Source: Chloroflexota bacterium
GTDB taxonomy: Bacteria > Chloroflexota > UBA11872 > VXNJ01
DNA: 64,000 nucleotides
Direction of reading: 5' to 3'
Assembly: GCA_009840625.1 (NCBI GenBank)
Contig: VXNJ01000006.1
Coordinates: forward strand, 44,125-108,124
The translations under genes were made by a program, and so were the position numbers. Positions 51,460 to 59,546 of the stretch are shown piece after piece. Below the pieces are notes generated by a model that was not told where the DNA came from, did not search any database, and was given only the letters and a program-made list of their open reading frames with translations. How positions within the stretch are numbered: the stretch's first letter is position 1; each line of letters starts with the position of its first letter.

Positions 51460-51594
51460 ATGAAACGCACCTACCAACCCAAAGTGCGGCGCCGCAAGCG
51501 ACGCCACGGGTTCCGACGCCGCATGCACACCCGCGCCGGCCGCGCCATTATTCGGCGCCGGCGGCGCAAAGGCAGGCAGCGTCTGGCGGCCTAA
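51460..51594 (+). CDS. rpmH: 50S ribosomal protein L34
   Basis: A 44-residue very basic protein beginning [20 protein letters not shown], with [20 protein letters not shown] and a stop after LAA. It is the exact L34 pattern and length. Too short for usual ORF thresholds; ATG at 51460. First gene of the rpmH-rnpA-yidD-yidC-khpB group. Confidence 0.97.
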   Translation: MKRTYQPKVRRRKRRHGFRRRMHTRAGRAIIRRRRRKGRQRLAA

Positions 51595-51616
51595 TCGGCG
51601 GCAGCATACCAACCTG

Positions 51617-51961
51617 ATGAATACCAACCAATCGGCGCCGCTTCGGCGCCTGCGCAAAGGCGCCCAAATTGCCCGCACGCGGCGGGAGGGTGCCCGCTTC
51701 AGTTCGCGTTCCCTGCGCGCATTCGCCTGTCCCTCGCCGGAACCCGGGCTCCGCCTGGCGGTGACCGCCAGCCGCCGCGTCGGCAAGGCGGTGCAGCGCA
51801 ATCGCGCGCGCCGGCGGTTGCGGGCCGCGTTCGCCCTTTCGCAGCAGGAGTTGGGCGCCAACATGGACGTGGTGGTAAACGCGCGCGCCGAAACGCTTAC
51901 GGCGCCGTGGGAGCGCCTGCTCGGCGACGCGCGCCGCGTGCTGGGACTGCAACGCCAGTGA
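51617..51961 (+). CDS. rnpA: ribonuclease P protein component
   Basis: A 114-residue protein subunit of RNase P. It has [27 protein letters not shown] sequence; the RNRARRRLR motif that contacts the RNA is at about 61-69. The start is 22 bases after rpmH. The stop overlaps yidD (GTGA). Confidence 0.95.
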   Translation: MNTNQSAPLRRLRKGAQIARTRREGARFSSRSLRAFACPSPEPGLRLAVTASRRVGKAVQRNRARRRLRAAFALSQQELGANMDVVVNARAETLTAPWERLLGDARRVLGLQRQ

Positions 51962-52191
51962 AAAAGGTCCTGCTGGCCGCAATCAGGGTCTATCAACTCG
52001 GGATCTCCCCGCTGCTGGGCTCGAACTGCCGCTTCCTGCCCTCTTGCTCGCAGTACGCCGCCGAGGCGATCGCAACCCATGGCGCCTGGCGCGGTACGGG
52101 TCTGGGGATCCGCAGGATCCTGCGCTGTCATCCGTTCGCCCGGGGCGGCTATGACCCGGTGCCGCAGCGCGGCCGCCGAAGGGAAGTCTGA
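51958..52191 (+). CDS. yidD: membrane protein insertion efficiency factor
   Basis: A 77-residue protein from GTG 51958, overlapping rnpA's stop by 4 bases. [20 protein letters not shown], then [15 protein letters not shown] and [18 protein letters not shown] form the complete YidD pattern with three Cys. The start further upstream is in the rnpA coding region and is not used. Confidence 0.94.
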   Translation: MKKVLLAAIRVYQLGISPLLGSNCRFLPSCSQYAAEAIATHGAWRGTGLGIRRILRCHPFARGGYDPVPQRGRRREV

Positions 52192-53168
52192 TGCCCGGCT
52201 GGCAGGAATTCGTGATCGACCCGCTGTCGGCGGCGCTCACCGGGCTGGCCGACTCGGTAGGCGGATTCGGAATCGCGATCGTGCTGATGACCCTCGCAAT
52301 CCGTGTCCTGATCTTTCCGCTTTCAGTCCGCGGCATCCGGGCCCAGCGCAGGATTCAGCTCCTGCAGCCCAAGGTAAACGAGGTCAAGCGGCGCGCGCGC
52401 GGCGACCGCCAGAAGGAATCCCAGCTGACGATGGCGCTCTACCGCGAGCACGGGGTCTCCCCGATGTCGGGGTGTTTGCCGCTGCTCCTGCAGATGCCGG
52501 TGCTGCTGGCCATGTACGGGGCGCTGCTGACGGTGGGGACCTGCATCGGCGCCGACGGCATCCGCATCGACCAGGGAGTGATGGGACTCGGCGCCGACTC
52601 CTATTCCAACTGCGCGGCCGCCGGCGGCTCCGTGCCGTTGGACGAGGACTTCCTGTGGTTCAACCTGGCCCAGATCGACCGCACCATCGAATTCCTGTTC
52701 CTACCCGACTGGTGGCCCGCGCCTCTCACCTACATCTCGGTCCTGGCGATCCTGGGTGGATTGACTTTCTGGCTGCAGACATACATGGCTCAGCCGGTCC
52801 AGGAACCGACCGGACCGCAGGCGACTTTTCAGCGCGTGATGCAGATTTACCCGCTGTTCTTCGTGTTCATCGGATGGTTTTTCTTCTCCGGAATCCTGCT
52901 TTACTGGGTCCTGGCCGGATTCATCCAGATAGGCCAGCAGTTCTTCATTTCCGGACTCGGCAAATTCGAACCGTTGCTCTCCGCCAACCAGCTGGCGCTG
53001 GCCCAGCGGATGGGAGCAGGGTATTTCGCCCGGCCCGGGTCCCAACCCCCGCCCGAGAGCGGTCCGCCGCCACCGGTGGAGGATGAGCCAACCGAACCGC
53101 GCCCAATGGGCAGTTCCTCAAACAAAACCCGCAAGAGACGCAGACGAAGGAGACGTCGTCGTGGATGA
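52191..53168 (+). CDS. yidC: membrane protein insertase YidC
   Basis: A 325-residue Oxa1/YidC-type insertase of the compact form. The first span contains FGIAIVLMTLAIRVLIFPL. A cytoplasmic loop, RRIQLLQPKVNEVKRRARG with YREHGVSPMSGCLPLLLQMP, precedes the next spans (PVLLAMYGALLTV), followed by three to four more. The ATG shares a base with yidD's stop. A very basic C-terminal tail (KTRKRRRRRRRRR region) may aid ribosome contact. It lacks the large periplasmic domain of proteobacterial YidC. Confidence 0.95.
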   Translation: MPGWQEFVIDPLSAALTGLADSVGGFGIAIVLMTLAIRVLIFPLSVRGIRAQRRIQLLQPKVNEVKRRARGDRQKESQLTMALYREHGVSPMSGCLPLLLQMPVLLAMYGALLTVGTCIGADGIRIDQGVMGLGADSYSNCAAAGGSVPLDEDFLWFNLAQIDRTIEFLFLPDWWPAPLTYISVLAILGGLTFWLQTYMAQPVQEPTGPQATFQRVMQIYPLFFVFIGWFFFSGILLYWVLAGFIQIGQQFFISGLGKFEPLLSANQLALAQRMGAGYFARPGSQPPPESGPPPPVEDEPTEPRPMGSSSNKTRKRRRRRRRRRG

Positions 53169-53988
53169 AATCGAGGTAAAGGCGTCAACCGTCGAGGCCG
53201 CCATCAAACAAGCCCTCGACGCACTCGATGCCACCTTGGACGAAGTTGATACGCAGATCCTCGACTCGGGATCGCCCGGACGCATGCTCGGATTCGGAGC
53301 CCGCGACGCGGTCGTGCTGGTCACGCGCCGCCGCGAACCCCACGAATTCGACCAGGAAGCCGACGAGGATCCGGAAGACGAGCCCCGCCAGCGGCGCCGT
53401 CGCCGGCGTCGCCCGCGTCGCGGTCCCCGCCGTCGCCGGGAACCGGCCACCGACGAAGACTCCGCCCACGAGGGCGCCGCGACCGCGGTAGAAGTTCAGC
53501 CGCGCGAGCGCCCGCAGCCGGAGCCCATGAGCGACGAGGCGGTCGAGGAAGCGCGCCTGTTCGTGGCCGAGTTGCTCGAACGAATGGGGTATGCGGCCGA
53601 GGTCGAAAGCCTTGCCGGAGACCCTCCGGTCCTGAACATTTCGGCCAGCGACGGCCAGGACATGGCCGCGCTGATCGGTTCGCGCGGCGACACGCTGCGG
53701 CAGTTCGGATTCCTGGTCTCATCGATGCTGGGCAGGCGAATGGACCAGAGCGTCCGGATCGTCATCGACGTGGACAACTACCGGCGCCGGCGCGAGGAAT
53801 CGATCCGGGACCTTGCCATGGAAGCCGCCGACGCGGTGCGCGAAACCGGCCGCACGGTCACGCTCAGGGTGATGCCCGGCCACGAACGCCGGATAGTTCA
53901 CCTCGCCCTTGCCGAAGACGAAGAAGTGCACACCTACTCGATCGGCCAGAATCGCAGCCGCAGAGTCGTAATCGCGCTCCGCGACTAG
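53161..53988 (+). CDS. khpB: RNA-binding protein KhpB/Jag
   Basis: A 275-residue protein from GTG 53161, with GAAGGAGA eight bases upstream. It overlaps yidC's end by 8 bases. The N-terminal Jag-N domain has EIEVKASTVEAAIKQALDAL and SPGRMLGFGARDAVV. A long basic linker of Arg repeats (about 85-125) follows. The KH domain is near 150-215 (LIGSRGDTLRQFGFLVSSML), and the R3H-like end is NYRRRREESIRDLAMEAADA with VMPGHERRIVHLALAED. Known to act in cell-envelope and RNA regulation, paired with yidC. Confidence 0.92.
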   Translation: MDEIEVKASTVEAAIKQALDALDATLDEVDTQILDSGSPGRMLGFGARDAVVLVTRRREPHEFDQEADEDPEDEPRQRRRRRRRPRRGPRRRREPATDEDSAHEGAATAVEVQPRERPQPEPMSDEAVEEARLFVAELLERMGYAAEVESLAGDPPVLNISASDGQDMAALIGSRGDTLRQFGFLVSSMLGRRMDQSVRIVIDVDNYRRRREESIRDLAMEAADAVRETGRTVTLRVMPGHERRIVHLALAEDEEVHTYSIGQNRSRRVVIALRD

Positions 53989-54021
53989 CGTCCGCGCCTT
54001 TTCCGGCCCAGAGGAGCATCA

Positions 54022-54909
54022 ATGTCGCGGTCAACCTACACGATCGTCGGCCACGTAGTCCTGGACCGCGTGCCGGAAGGTACCCGGGTCGGAGGGACCG
54101 TCTCCTTCGGCGGCGTCACGGCGGTGAAGCTGGGCGCCAAGGTTCGGGTAGTCACGGCCGTCTCGGAGGACCAACGCGAGCGGATCGCCAGCCGCTACGG
54201 CGATGCCGACTTCAACTGGGTCCCCACGCCGGTCACGACGATCTACGAAAACATCTACCTGCCCGGCGGACGCGTTCAGTACTGCCACGAATTGGCCTCG
54301 CCAATTGCGGTGCGCGACGTCCCTCCCGACTGGCTAGCGTCGGACGTATTTCATCTGGCGCCGCTCACCGGCGAGGTGCCGCCCGAAATGGCCGGCGCGA
54401 TTCCGGACGACACCCTGGTGGGGGTCACCCCGCAGGGCTGGTTGCGGGCGCGCGCGGCCGACGGTCTAATCTCGCCCAAGCTGTGGGACCGCTGCGAGGA
54501 AATCCTAGAACGCGCCGACATCCTGGTGCTGTCCGAGCACGATCCCAATTCGCCCGAGGAGCTGCGGCGCTACCTGCGGCCTATCCGACACGGCATAGTC
54601 ACCCGCGGGGTCGACGGGGCGGAAATCTTTGAGTACGGGCGTCACCGCCACCACATCACCGCCTACCCGGCCGACGAGGTTGACCCCACCGGCGCGGGCG
54701 ATTGCTTCGCGGCCGCAGTGTTTCTCGAATTCATGCGTACGGGGGACATCGTCGAGGCCTGTCGTTTCGCCTCGGCGGCGGCGGCCTTCCAGGTGGAAAA
54801 ACCCGGTCTCGATGGCATCGTCGGAGACGAACTTGCCCGACAGCGGATGCTGGGCCCGACCCGCCCGGTCGGCGATACCTATCAGCCCCCTTGGCAACGG
54901 GGGCAATAG
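54022..54909 (+). CDS. PfkB-family carbohydrate kinase
   Basis: A 295-residue ribokinase-like kinase. The N-terminal IVGHVVLDRVPEGTRVGGTV and SFGGVTAVKLGAKVRVVTAV match the family. The anion hole and catalytic base are in DEVDPTGAGDCFAAAVFLEF (about 215-234), followed by EACRFASAAAAFQVEKPGLD. Substrate unknown; members phosphorylate sugars or nucleosides. The end overlaps the convergent mutM by 28 bases. Confidence 0.87.
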   Translation: MSRSTYTIVGHVVLDRVPEGTRVGGTVSFGGVTAVKLGAKVRVVTAVSEDQRERIASRYGDADFNWVPTPVTTIYENIYLPGGRVQYCHELASPIAVRDVPPDWLASDVFHLAPLTGEVPPEMAGAIPDDTLVGVTPQGWLRARAADGLISPKLWDRCEEILERADILVLSEHDPNSPEELRRYLRPIRHGIVTRGVDGAEIFEYGRHRHHITAYPADEVDPTGAGDCFAAAVFLEFMRTGDIVEACRFASAAAAFQVEKPGLDGIVGDELARQRMLGPTRPVGDTYQPPWQRGQ

Positions 54910-55688
54910 TGGGTGGCGCGACCGCCGACTAAAAGGCGCTTGATGGCGGTCCGGCAGCGCGGACACGGCTCGCCGGTGCGACGAAACACGCGCAGCATGG
55001 CCTGGAAGGCGCCCTCGTCGCCATGGGCGTTGGCATAGATGCCAAACGTCGTTCCGCCCAGCGCCAGCGACGCGCGCAGGACGTGGCGCAGTGCCCGGTG
55101 CAGACGGCGCAGGGCGGGGCTGTCTAGACTGCCGGCCGGTCGCAACGGGCTGATCCGCGCTCGAAACAGCGCCTCGTCGGCGTAGATGTTGCCCACGCCG
55201 GCCAGTATGCGCTGGTCAAGCAAGGCCGACTTCAACGCCACCCGCCGGCCCACGAGGCGCTCGCCCAGCAGCCGTGAACTGAAACTCCGTCCGAGCGGCT
55301 CGGGCCCCAGACCGGCGTCGAATTCGCGGTACCGGGCGGGAGAGAGGACCGCCGCGCGGCCGAATCGGCGCGCGTCGCAAAAGCGCAATTGGCGGTCGTC
55401 GTCCAGGCCGATCAACACCCGCGCGAAGCGGTCGGCGGGATCTGAAGTCCTGCGCAGCAGCAATCGGCCGCTCATCATCAGATGCAGTTGCAGAACGCGC
55501 CGGTCGGAAAGATGGCAGTTGATGTATTTGCCGCGGCGCTCGACTCGTAGCAGGCGCTTGCCGGGCAGTGCGGACCCGGCCAGGTGGGCCAACTTGGGGT
55601 CCAGGACGCAGACTTCGGAGATCGACCGTCCCAGGACCTCCGCCCGCAATGCTCGCGCGACGGTTTCGACCTCGGGCAACTCGGGCAT
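54882..55688 (-). CDS. mutM: formamidopyrimidine-DNA glycosylase
   Basis: A 268-residue repair enzyme for oxidised purines, from ATG 55688. MPELPEVETVARALRAEVLG gives the catalytic Pro2 and Glu3. GKRLLRVERRGKYINCHL contains the conserved Lys. The helix-two-turn-helix has LDQRILAGVGNIYADEALF, and the zinc finger is CPRCRTAIKRLLVGGR with HYCPRC. An earlier in-frame start encodes an unusual extension and is disfavoured. Confidence 0.95.
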   Translation of the reverse strand: MPELPEVETVARALRAEVLGRSISEVCVLDPKLAHLAGSALPGKRLLRVERRGKYINCHLSDRRVLQLHLMMSGRLLLRRTSDPADRFARVLIGLDDDRQLRFCDARRFGRAAVLSPARYREFDAGLGPEPLGRSFSSRLLGERLVGRRVALKSALLDQRILAGVGNIYADEALFRARISPLRPAGSLDSPALRRLHRALRHVLRASLALGGTTFGIYANAHGDEGAFQAMLRVFRRTGEPCPRCRTAIKRLLVGGRATHYCPRCQGG

Positions 55689-55856
55689 GTGATCCCTGGC
55701 AATCTGGAACGCCAGGCGGCGTTGTCGGCGGCGGCAAACCAAGTTTGCTTTGACGAAAGCCGGCGCCGGCCGACCCCGGGTGACGGCCGCGGATCGAGCG
55801 CCGCCCAATATCATTGGTCTGGATTTTCTCGACCGATCCGCCACCCTTTCCAGACC

Positions 55857-56171
55857 ATGCTTTACGAATTGATTCGCGAACGCACCCGCCTGGGTGAGAG
55901 CGTCGCGATGGCGACGATCGTGGGCAGCCGCGGCTCGACCCCGCAGAAAGTCGGTGCCCGCATGCTCGTCTTCGAGTCGGGCGAGGGGGCCGGCACGGTA
56001 GGCGGCGGATGCGTCGAAGCGGGCATCTGGCAGGAGGCGGCGGCGGCGCTGGCAGACTCACAGCCGCGCCTGCTGCGCGTGGACCTGGTAGACGACCTGC
56101 GCGGCGAGGGCGACGTCTGCGGCGGCTCGGTAGACGTCTTTATCGACGTGTGGAATCCGGGAGCGAACTGA
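55857..56171 (+). CDS. XdhC/CoxI-domain protein, N-terminal half
   Basis: A 104-residue XdhC N-terminal domain: RTRLGESVAMATIVGSRGST, then KVGARMLVFESGEGAGTVGG with GCVEAGIWQEA and EGDVCGGSVDVFID. The domain inserts the sulfurated molybdenum cofactor in xanthine dehydrogenase-type enzymes. It is followed by an overlapping ORF carrying the matching Rossmann domain, so this may be a split or frameshifted XdhC. Confidence 0.85.
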   Translation: MLYELIRERTRLGESVAMATIVGSRGSTPQKVGARMLVFESGEGAGTVGGGCVEAGIWQEAAAALADSQPRLLRVDLVDDLRGEGDVCGGSVDVFIDVWNPGAN

Positions 56172-57004
56172 CCCAAGATCTCCTCGGGCGTCTGATAACC
56201 GCTCGACAGGAACGTCGCCGCGGGGTGCTTGCCAGCATCGTCCGCTCGCGCTTGGATGTCTACCCGGCGGGACGCAAGTGGCTGGTCCTGGAAGGCGAAT
56301 CGATTCCCGCCCCGGATGACGACCCGCTCGATCGGGCCGTGCACCGCGACCTGACCGAGGCCCTGGAAGCCGCCGAGCCGGTCTGCCATCCCTACACCCG
56401 CGAGGGAGAACGGCCGCGGCGGCGGCGCGAGGCGGTGGTCGAGGTCTTCTTCGAACCGCTGCGTCCCCCCGACCGCCTGGTGATCGTGGGCGCCGGTCAC
56501 GTCGCGGTCCCCATCTGCCAGATCGGCCAGGCGTCCGGTTTTGAAATCACGGTGATCGACGATCGGTCCGATTACGCCAACCGCGAAAGGTTCCCGCAGG
56601 CCGAGCAGATCCTGGTCGGCGACATGGCCGAATGCCTGGCGGGGCTGTCGGTGGATGCCTCGACCTACATCGTCCTTGTCACCCGCGCACATGCCTTCGA
56701 CGAGCGCGCCCTGCAGCAGCTGGTCGGCTGCGCAGCGCCGTACATCGGAATGATCGGTTCGCGGCGCCGGGTTCTGATCGTCTACCGGAACCTGGTGGAG
56801 AGCGGGATCCCGGTCGAGCGTCTCGGCAACATCTACGCCCCGATCGGACTAGACATCGGCTCGCGTACGCCGGAGGAGATCGGCCTGGCGGTCGTCGCCG
56901 AGATCGTGAACGTAAAACGCGGCGGACCGGCCCCATCGCTGCGGCTCGAGCACTGGCAGCGGTTCGTCAGGGGTTCGGCCGGGATCGATTCCGGAACCGG
57001 CTGA
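56150..57004 (+). CDS. XdhC Rossmann domain protein, C-terminal half
   Basis: A 284-residue protein from GTG 56150, in another frame (-1 relative to the preceding gene) and overlapping it by 22 bases. LVIVGAGHVAVPICQIGQAS is the Rossmann motif, then FEITVIDDRSDYANRERFPQ, YIVLVTRAHAFDERALQQL and YIGMIGSRRRVLIVYRNLVE, which together are the XdhC C-terminal domain. Fused XdhC proteins carry both domains in one chain. The junction falls in the usual linker, so either two coupled genes or a frameshift can explain it. Candidate partner for the Mo enzyme at 7.9 kb. Confidence 0.85.
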   Translation: MESGSELTQDLLGRLITARQERRRGVLASIVRSRLDVYPAGRKWLVLEGESIPAPDDDPLDRAVHRDLTEALEAAEPVCHPYTREGERPRRRREAVVEVFFEPLRPPDRLVIVGAGHVAVPICQIGQASGFEITVIDDRSDYANRERFPQAEQILVGDMAECLAGLSVDASTYIVLVTRAHAFDERALQQLVGCAAPYIGMIGSRRRVLIVYRNLVESGIPVERLGNIYAPIGLDIGSRTPEEIGLAVVAEIVNVKRGGPAPSLRLEHWQRFVRGSAGIDSGTG

Positions 57005-57130
57005 GGCGGACGGTCCCCGCCCGCAGCCGGTCCGCCGCAGCGTGAAACCGAATTTGGCGCGGTTGCGTATACATCTTTGGCCGGAGCCGGAGGGCGCAGT
57101 CATCCCGGCCGATTCCAAGGGAAGACCAGG

Positions 57131-59503
57131 ATGACCGACATGTTCGCTCCGCTGGGGCAACTGATTTCCAGTCCCCGGCGGGCGATTGCGGTGGTGGCGT
57201 TCTGGGTCGCCGCCGCCGCGCTCGTTTACGCCCTCTCGCCGAGCCTGGGTGATGTGGTCGACGACGACACGTCGCAGTTTCTGCCTTCGGATTCACCGGC
57301 GCGCAGCGCGCTGCTGCTGGCCGAAGAAAAATTCCCGGCGGCCGGGATTCCCGGTATCGTCCTCCTGCACCGCCCGTCCGGCGTGACCGCCTCCGACCGC
57401 CAACTGGTGCAGGAATTCCAGGAAGACCTGCGGCAGGCGGACGTGCCCGACCTGATTCGGCAGATCCTGCCCCCCAGCGACGTGGTCGACTCCGATGGAG
57501 TGGTGCGCTCGATCTCCACGGTCCTGATTTTTGAACTGGTGGCCGGGATCGAGCCCATCGCCGAGGTTGCCGACTGGCTGCGCGACTACTTGGCGACCCA
57601 GCAAACCGACGACGAGCTGGTGCTCTCGTTCACCGGCGGGGCGGCGATATTCGCCGACATAGCCGAGACGTTTTCGCAGTTCGACTTCCGGGTAACCCTG
57701 TTCACGGTTCTCCTGGTGCTGGCGATCCTGCTGGCCGTATACCGGTCGCCGGTGATGCCGGTCCTGGCATTGATCGGCGTCGGCTGGAGCCTGTTCATGG
57801 CCCAGTTCCTGGCCGCCCTGGTCGCCGACAACTTCGGGCTGCTGCTTAACAGCCAGATCACCGCCCTGATGTCGGTGCTGGTGTTCGGCGCCGGAACCGA
57901 CTACACCGTATTCGTTGTCGCACGCTATCGCGAGGAATTGCGGCGGCGCGAAACGCGCTGGGAAGCGATGCGGTTCGCGGTCACCCGCCTTGGTCCGGCA
58001 ATCGCCTCCAGCGGCGGGACCACGGTCGTCGTGCTGGGAGTGTTGCTGCTGGCATCGTTCGGCACTTTCCGCGGCATGGGCCCGATCCTTGGCCTGGCGA
58101 TCGCCCTGACAGTCCTGGCCGGTCTGACCCTGATTCCGGCGCTGGTGGTCCTGGCCGGCAATTCGATCTTCTGGCCGCTGTCGGCCGACCGGGCCACCCG
58201 GCGCTCGCGCCTCTGGCAGCGCGTGGCCCATCTGGTGACCGCGCGCCCGGCGTTCTCGCTGCTGGCGGTATTGGTGGTGCTGGTCGTATTCGCACTCGGC
58301 AACACCCGGCTCCAGCAGGACTTTGACAACATCGCCGGCCTGCCGGACGGGACCGATTCCAAGACCGGGCTGGAGATCCTGGCCCGTTCCGGCCAGGAAG
58401 GAACCAGCTACCCCACCGTCGTTTACTTCGAACTGCAAAGCGGGTCGATTTACGACCATCTGCCGGCGTTGGCCCAGATCTCAAGCGAACTGGAAGCCCG
58501 GCCGGAGATCGCGACGGTTGTCGGTCCCACCCGCCCGTTCGCCAGCGCGCCACAGCTTTCGGCGGCCGAATTGAACGCGCTATTTGAATCGCTGCCGCCA
58601 GGGTTCGCCGACCTCTTCAGCGTCGCCGTGGCCGAGTCGATGGTTCCGCCGGCCGGGGAGCTGGGCGAGGTGTTCTCCGGGTTCGGGATCGACCCTGCCA
58701 CCGGCGCCACGCTCGGCGCGCTGGCGGCCGGGCAACGTTTCGTGTCTCCCGACCTGACCACGGCGCGGCTGGAACTGACCCTTGCGATGAATCCGAACTC
58801 GATCGCCGCGATCGACCTGGTTCCGGAGCTGCGCGCGGCGGTGGCCGAGATCACGGCGGATACATCGCTAAGCGGCGTGCAGCCGCTGGTCGGCGGCCAG
58901 ACCGCCGTCAACTACGACTCGCGGGCCGCCGTCAACCGCGACACCCTGCTGGTGGTTCCGCTGGGGTACCTGCTCATATTCGTCATCCTGCTGCTGGTCC
59001 TGCGCAGTCTGGTCGCGGCCGTCTACCTGACGGTCAGCGTGTTCGTTTCCCTGCTTTCGGCCATCGGGCTGGCAATCCTGGTGTTTGAATTCGGGCTCGG
59101 CCACAACGGCCTCGGCTACCAGAACCTGCTCTGGGCGTTCATCTTCCTGACCGCGCTGGGCGCCGACTACAACATCCTGTTGATCGCCCGCGTACGCGAG
59201 GAGTGCGCCGACAAGGATTCGGCCAGCGCCTGTCGGACCGCCGTGGCCAGCACCGGCGGGGTTATCACCTCGGCCGGGATCATCCTGGCCGGCACCTTCG
59301 CGATCCTGGCCACGTTCCCGCTGGTAGCCATCGTGCAGATCGGCTTCATCGTATCGGTGGGCATACTAATTGACACGTTCCTGGTCCGGACGGTCCTGGT
59401 GCCGGGAATAATCACCCTGCTCGGCGATTGGAACTGGTGGCCAAAGATTCCGGTCCGCAAATCCGCCATCCGGCCGACGGCTGGGTCCGCTCCTGGTCCA
59501 TGA
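57131..59503 (+). CDS. MMPL/RND-family transporter
   Basis: A 790-residue RND-type exporter, from ATG 57131 (GGAAG upstream). There are twelve predicted spans in two halves. The first half has a large outside domain (about 40-170, VVDDDTSQFLPSDSPARSAL), and VFGAGTDYTVFVVARYREEL with the conserved Asp in TM4 at about 265. The second half has FLTALGADYNILLIARVREE (TM10 equivalent, with Asp). No lipid-synthesis neighbours. Probably exports lipids, peptides or drugs. Confidence 0.88.
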   Translation: MTDMFAPLGQLISSPRRAIAVVAFWVAAAALVYALSPSLGDVVDDDTSQFLPSDSPARSALLLAEEKFPAAGIPGIVLLHRPSGVTASDRQLVQEFQEDLRQADVPDLIRQILPPSDVVDSDGVVRSISTVLIFELVAGIEPIAEVADWLRDYLATQQTDDELVLSFTGGAAIFADIAETFSQFDFRVTLFTVLLVLAILLAVYRSPVMPVLALIGVGWSLFMAQFLAALVADNFGLLLNSQITALMSVLVFGAGTDYTVFVVARYREELRRRETRWEAMRFAVTRLGPAIASSGGTTVVVLGVLLLASFGTFRGMGPILGLAIALTVLAGLTLIPALVVLAGNSIFWPLSADRATRRSRLWQRVAHLVTARPAFSLLAVLVVLVVFALGNTRLQQDFDNIAGLPDGTDSKTGLEILARSGQEGTSYPTVVYFELQSGSIYDHLPALAQISSELEARPEIATVVGPTRPFASAPQLSAAELNALFESLPPGFADLFSVAVAESMVPPAGELGEVFSGFGIDPATGATLGALAAGQRFVSPDLTTARLELTLAMNPNSIAAIDLVPELRAAVAEITADTSLSGVQPLVGGQTAVNYDSRAAVNRDTLLVVPLGYLLIFVILLLVLRSLVAAVYLTVSVFVSLLSAIGLAILVFEFGLGHNGLGYQNLLWAFIFLTALGADYNILLIARVREECADKDSASACRTAVASTGGVITSAGIILAGTFAILATFPLVAIVQIGFIVSVGILIDTFLVRTVLVPGIITLLGDWNWWPKIPVRKSAIRPTAGSAPGP

Positions 59504-59546
59504 CCCCGGCGCGGCGCGGATGAAGCGTCCCGGCCGGAGGCGATAG

